In this document: positions 6,629 to 8,557 of the stretch, one piece after another
How positions within the stretch are numbered: position 1 is the first letter of the stretch
Layout: the number at the start of each line of letters is the position of its first letter
Source: Candidatus Omnitrophota bacterium
Lineage (GTDB): Bacteria > Omnitrophota > Gorgyraeia > Gygaellales > Profunditerraquicolaceae
Length of the DNA: 8,557 nt
Reading direction: 5' to 3'
Assembly: GCA_028687525.1 (NCBI GenBank)
Contig: JAQTZX010000046.1
Location: 1-8,557, forward strand
Made by a program: the position numbers and the translations under genes
Notes under the pieces: generated by a model
What the model was told of the DNA's origin: nothing
What the model saw: only the letters and a program-made list of their open reading frames with translations
The model's database searches: none

Positions 6629-8557
6629 GTCTCGGAAATTCATGGGGCATCTGAAAACCGGCGGTTTTACGTACGTCCTGTACCGGGGCGTGCTGTATCT
6701 GGTTTTCCTGGTTCGCAGATTCCTGCAGAGTCTTACCCGGAACTGGAAAGAGTCTCTCAGCAAAGGAAAGACCCAGGTGGTTTTTTCCCGTACGGGAGCG
6801 AGCCTGTCGTATTCCGGATGTGTCGTTACCAGGGGAAGCGGGCTGGCGGCGGCGGTATATGCGGGGGGACGCTGGTTCAATTCCGACGATGCGCAGTGGA
6901 AAATCCTGGAAAAAGGCAGGGATTTCCTAAGGATGCGGGTCAAATTTTACCGCCTGCCGGTCGAGCAGACCTGGATCGTGAAGCTGGAAGAGGACCAGAT
7001 CGTATCGTGGCAGATAGATATGACTGTGTTGAGCGCCGTGCATATCGAAGAAATCTGCGTCAGCTGCTTCCTGTCCTGCCGGTATAAGAACTGGATTTGT
7101 AATTACACCGAACGGAATTTTCCCGCTTTCACCGGACGCTGGCAGGAAGTCTGCGTGGATAATATACCGGTTTCTCTGCTGGGGGTGCGGTTTCCGTCGA
7201 GGAATGAGTTTCAGCCATCCGTGCTTTTGGAACTGGAGGATCCGGACGGGGGGATGTTCCCGCTGGTCAGGACTTCTTCTTCGCAGGACGCGTCCCGGGT
7301 TATCGGAGTGCGTTCGACCCGTTTTAAGGCGTTGAACCATGTCCCGGCAGGCACGTATACGGTATTTTCCGGGAAGGTTGGTTTATATAATGATGATTCT
7401 CTCCTGGACAACAAGATGGAAATACTGCGGAAGCAAAGCGTTAAAACCAGGCTGGAAGAGATAAATAATCGGAAGAGCGAAAAACGGCTGAAAGTTTTGC
7501 TGGCAAATCTACCTTGGCAGAGGGGCGGGAAATGGGGGGTGCGCGCCGGTTCCCGCTGGCCCCATATAAAGGATGAAAAGGAAAGCGGATATCTCCCGTT
7601 CCCGTTTTTTCTCGCCTATGCCGCCGCTTTGCTGCATAAACACGGATATGAAGCGATATTGATCGATGCGGTTGCCGAGCAGATACAGGAGCACGAATTT
7701 CTGGAGAGATTCGTGTTGAAAGGTTTCGATTATCTGGTGGCGGAGACATCCATACCGTCATTCGAGGATGATATGCGGTTTTTACGGCGGATCGCAGAAT
7801 TCGGGATTCCTATCATACTGGCGGGCCCGAATACGGAGATATTCCAGCCGTCTTTTCTGGAACGGCATCCTTTTATTTCGTTTGTCATGTGCGGGGAATA
7901 CGAGCTTACTCTCCTGGATCTCCTGCGCTGCATCGAAGAGAAGAAAGATTTTGCGGATGTCAGAGGATTGGTATACAGGAAAGATGGAACGGCAATAAAG
8001 AATGCTTCGCGCGGGCATTTTTCACTGGATATTCTGCCGTGGCCTTTGCGGGATACTTTGCCCATGGAGAAATATCTTGACGCCCCGGGCGGGATGCGCA
8101 CGCCCAGCGTTCAGATGATGGCTTCACGGGGCTGTCCGTACCGGTGCCAGTTTTGCCTTTGGCCGCAAGTTATGTACCAGGGGCACCATTACCGGGTAAG
8201 GAATTACATCGAAGTCGTGGACGAGATGGAATTCCTGGTGAAAGAAAAAGGGTTCAAATCCGTTTATTTCGACGACGATACGTTTAATCTCGGCCGGGAG
8301 CGCATGCTCGCGCTCTGCCGGGAGATCAGGAAACGCGGCCTGCATAAGACGCAGTGGGCGATCATGGCGCGGCCGGACCTGATGGACGAGGAACTGCTGG
8401 ATAATTTCAAAAAGGCCGGTTTATACGCCGTGAAATACGGGGTTGAATCTTCCGCCCAGCCTCTGGTTAACGATATCGGCAAGGGGATGGATCTGAAGAA
8501 AACGGAACGGATGATCCGCTACACCAAGAAGCTGGGGATAAAGGTTCATTTGACCTT
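6612..8557 (+). CDS. Beta-rich module fused to a B12-binding-type radical SAM enzyme (3' end cut)
   Basis: At least 648 residues, open at the window end. Numbering from TTG 6612: a hydrophobic, Arg-flanked segment (about 19-38), a sixth copy of the ATPase's module (about 54-258), a charged stretch (260-293), then a B12-binding-type region (about 294-440) with KVLLANLPW, P-F-F-L-A-Y-A-A-A-L-L, L-A-G-P-N and a C-G-E-Y-E turn. The radical SAM domain follows, with the [4Fe-4S] motif C508-x3-C512-x2-C515 in S-R-G-C-P-Y-R-C-Q-F-C-L-W-P-Q, then Y-F-D-D-D-T-F-N (552-559) and Y-G-V-E-S-S (609-614). I do not see the B12-ligand D-x-H-x-x-G motif. Such enzymes use S-adenosylmethionine to start radical chemistry, often methylation or ring rearrangement; here the substrate is unknown. 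Relatives I know of usually begin at the B12-type region, so the first 290 residues look like an added targeting part. It overlaps the ATPase gene by 17 bases. ATG 6642 is an alternative start. Confidence 0.88.
   Translation, partial: MGIISESRKFMGHLKTGGFTYVLYRGVLYLVFLVRRFLQSLTRNWKESLSKGKTQVVFSRTGASLSYSGCVVTRGSGLAAAVYAGGRWFNSDDAQWKILEKGRDFLRMRVKFYRLPVEQTWIVKLEEDQIVSWQIDMTVLSAVHIEEICVSCFLSCRYKNWICNYTERNFPAFTGRWQEVCVDNIPVSLLGVRFPSRNEFQPSVLLELEDPDGGMFPLVRTSSSQDASRVIGVRSTRFKALNHVPAGTYTVFSGKVGLYNDDSLLDNKMEILRKQSVKTRLEEINNRKSEKRLKVLLANLPWQRGGKWGVRAGSRWPHIKDEKESGYLPFPFFLAYAAALLHKHGYEAILIDAVAEQIQEHEFLERFVLKGFDYLVAETSIPSFEDDMRFLRRIAEFGIPIILAGPNTEIFQPSFLERHPFISFVMCGEYELTLLDLLRCIEEKKDFADVRGLVYRKDGTAIKNASRGHFSLDILPWPLRDTLPMEKYLDAPGGMRTPSVQMMASRGCPYRCQFCLWPQVMYQGHHYRVRNYIEVVDEMEFLVKEKGFKSVYFDDDTFNLGRERMLALCREIRKRGLHKTQWAIMARPDLMDEELLDNFKKAGLYAVKYGVESSAQPLVNDIGKGMDLKKTERMIRYTKKLGIKVHLT
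6771..7385 (+). repeat. Module 6: copy of the Wzt module at the front of the radical SAM protein
   Basis: Residues about 54-258 of the radical SAM protein. Landmarks are T-R-G-S-G-L (73-78, nearly identical to module 2), W-F-N-S-D-D-A-Q-W-K-I-L-E-K (88-101), Q119-T-W121 exactly 23 residues after Trp96, Y-K-N-W...R-N-F-P (158-171) and the closing strand P-A-G-T-Y-T-V-F-S-G-K-V (245-256), which resembles modules 4 and 5. Confidence 0.8.

Noticed and set aside
1..8557. Search for promoters, terminators, tRNA genes, CRISPR arrays and mobile elements
   Set aside because: Gene ends abut or overlap throughout, leaving no intergenic space over 2 bases; no short regular repeats or terminal inverted repeats were seen by eye.

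Overview
The window is wall-to-wall coding sequence on the + strand. Five genes are packed head to tail, with a 2-base gap and then overlaps of 8, 4 and 17 bases, so they read as one operon. No RNA gene, CRISPR array, insertion sequence, terminator or stand-alone promoter was seen, and no stretch of 300 bases lacks a gene. The genes point to a bacterium with an ABC-transporter-dependent surface polysaccharide pathway. A Gram-negative-type host, possibly from Omnitrophota or a similar uncultured lineage, is a low-confidence guess from the gene mix (LPS/capsule-type exporter plus a B12-type radical SAM enzyme). No taxonomic marker is present.

Layout: (1) bases 1-401, the C-terminal part of a WecA/MraY-type polyprenyl-phosphate sugar-phosphate transferase, cut by the window start. 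(2) 404-1714, an FAD/NAD(P)-binding oxidoreductase of the amine-oxidase / UDP-galactopyranose-mutase-like class. (3) 1707-2486, a Wzm-type ABC permease. (4) 2483-6628, a giant Wzt-type ABC ATPase of 1381 residues. Only about the first 230 residues are the ATPase; the rest is five tandem copies of a beta-rich module of about 200 residues, the first three followed by long charged helices. (5) 6612 to the window end, a protein that starts with a sixth copy of the same module and continues into a B12-binding-type radical SAM enzyme, cut by the window end.

The main discovery is the shared module. I do not recognise it as a named domain. Each copy has a Trp in a [YF]-[DNS]-x-x-x-A-x-W-like motif, then a Gln-x-Trp motif 22-23 residues later, then a [YF]-x-x-[WY]...G-x-F motif, and a closing beta strand. 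In the ATPase it takes the place where classical Wzt proteins carry a single carbohydrate-binding domain. In the next gene it is fused to a modifying enzyme. A reasonable hypothesis is that both proteins recognise the same lipid-linked glycan: the radical SAM enzyme tailors it at the inner face of the membrane and the Wzm/Wzt exporter, with a five-module reading head, selects it for export. The priming transferase and the oxidoreductase would supply the lipid-linked starter and a sugar modification. The module's ligand and the enzyme's reaction are inference, not visible in the sequence.
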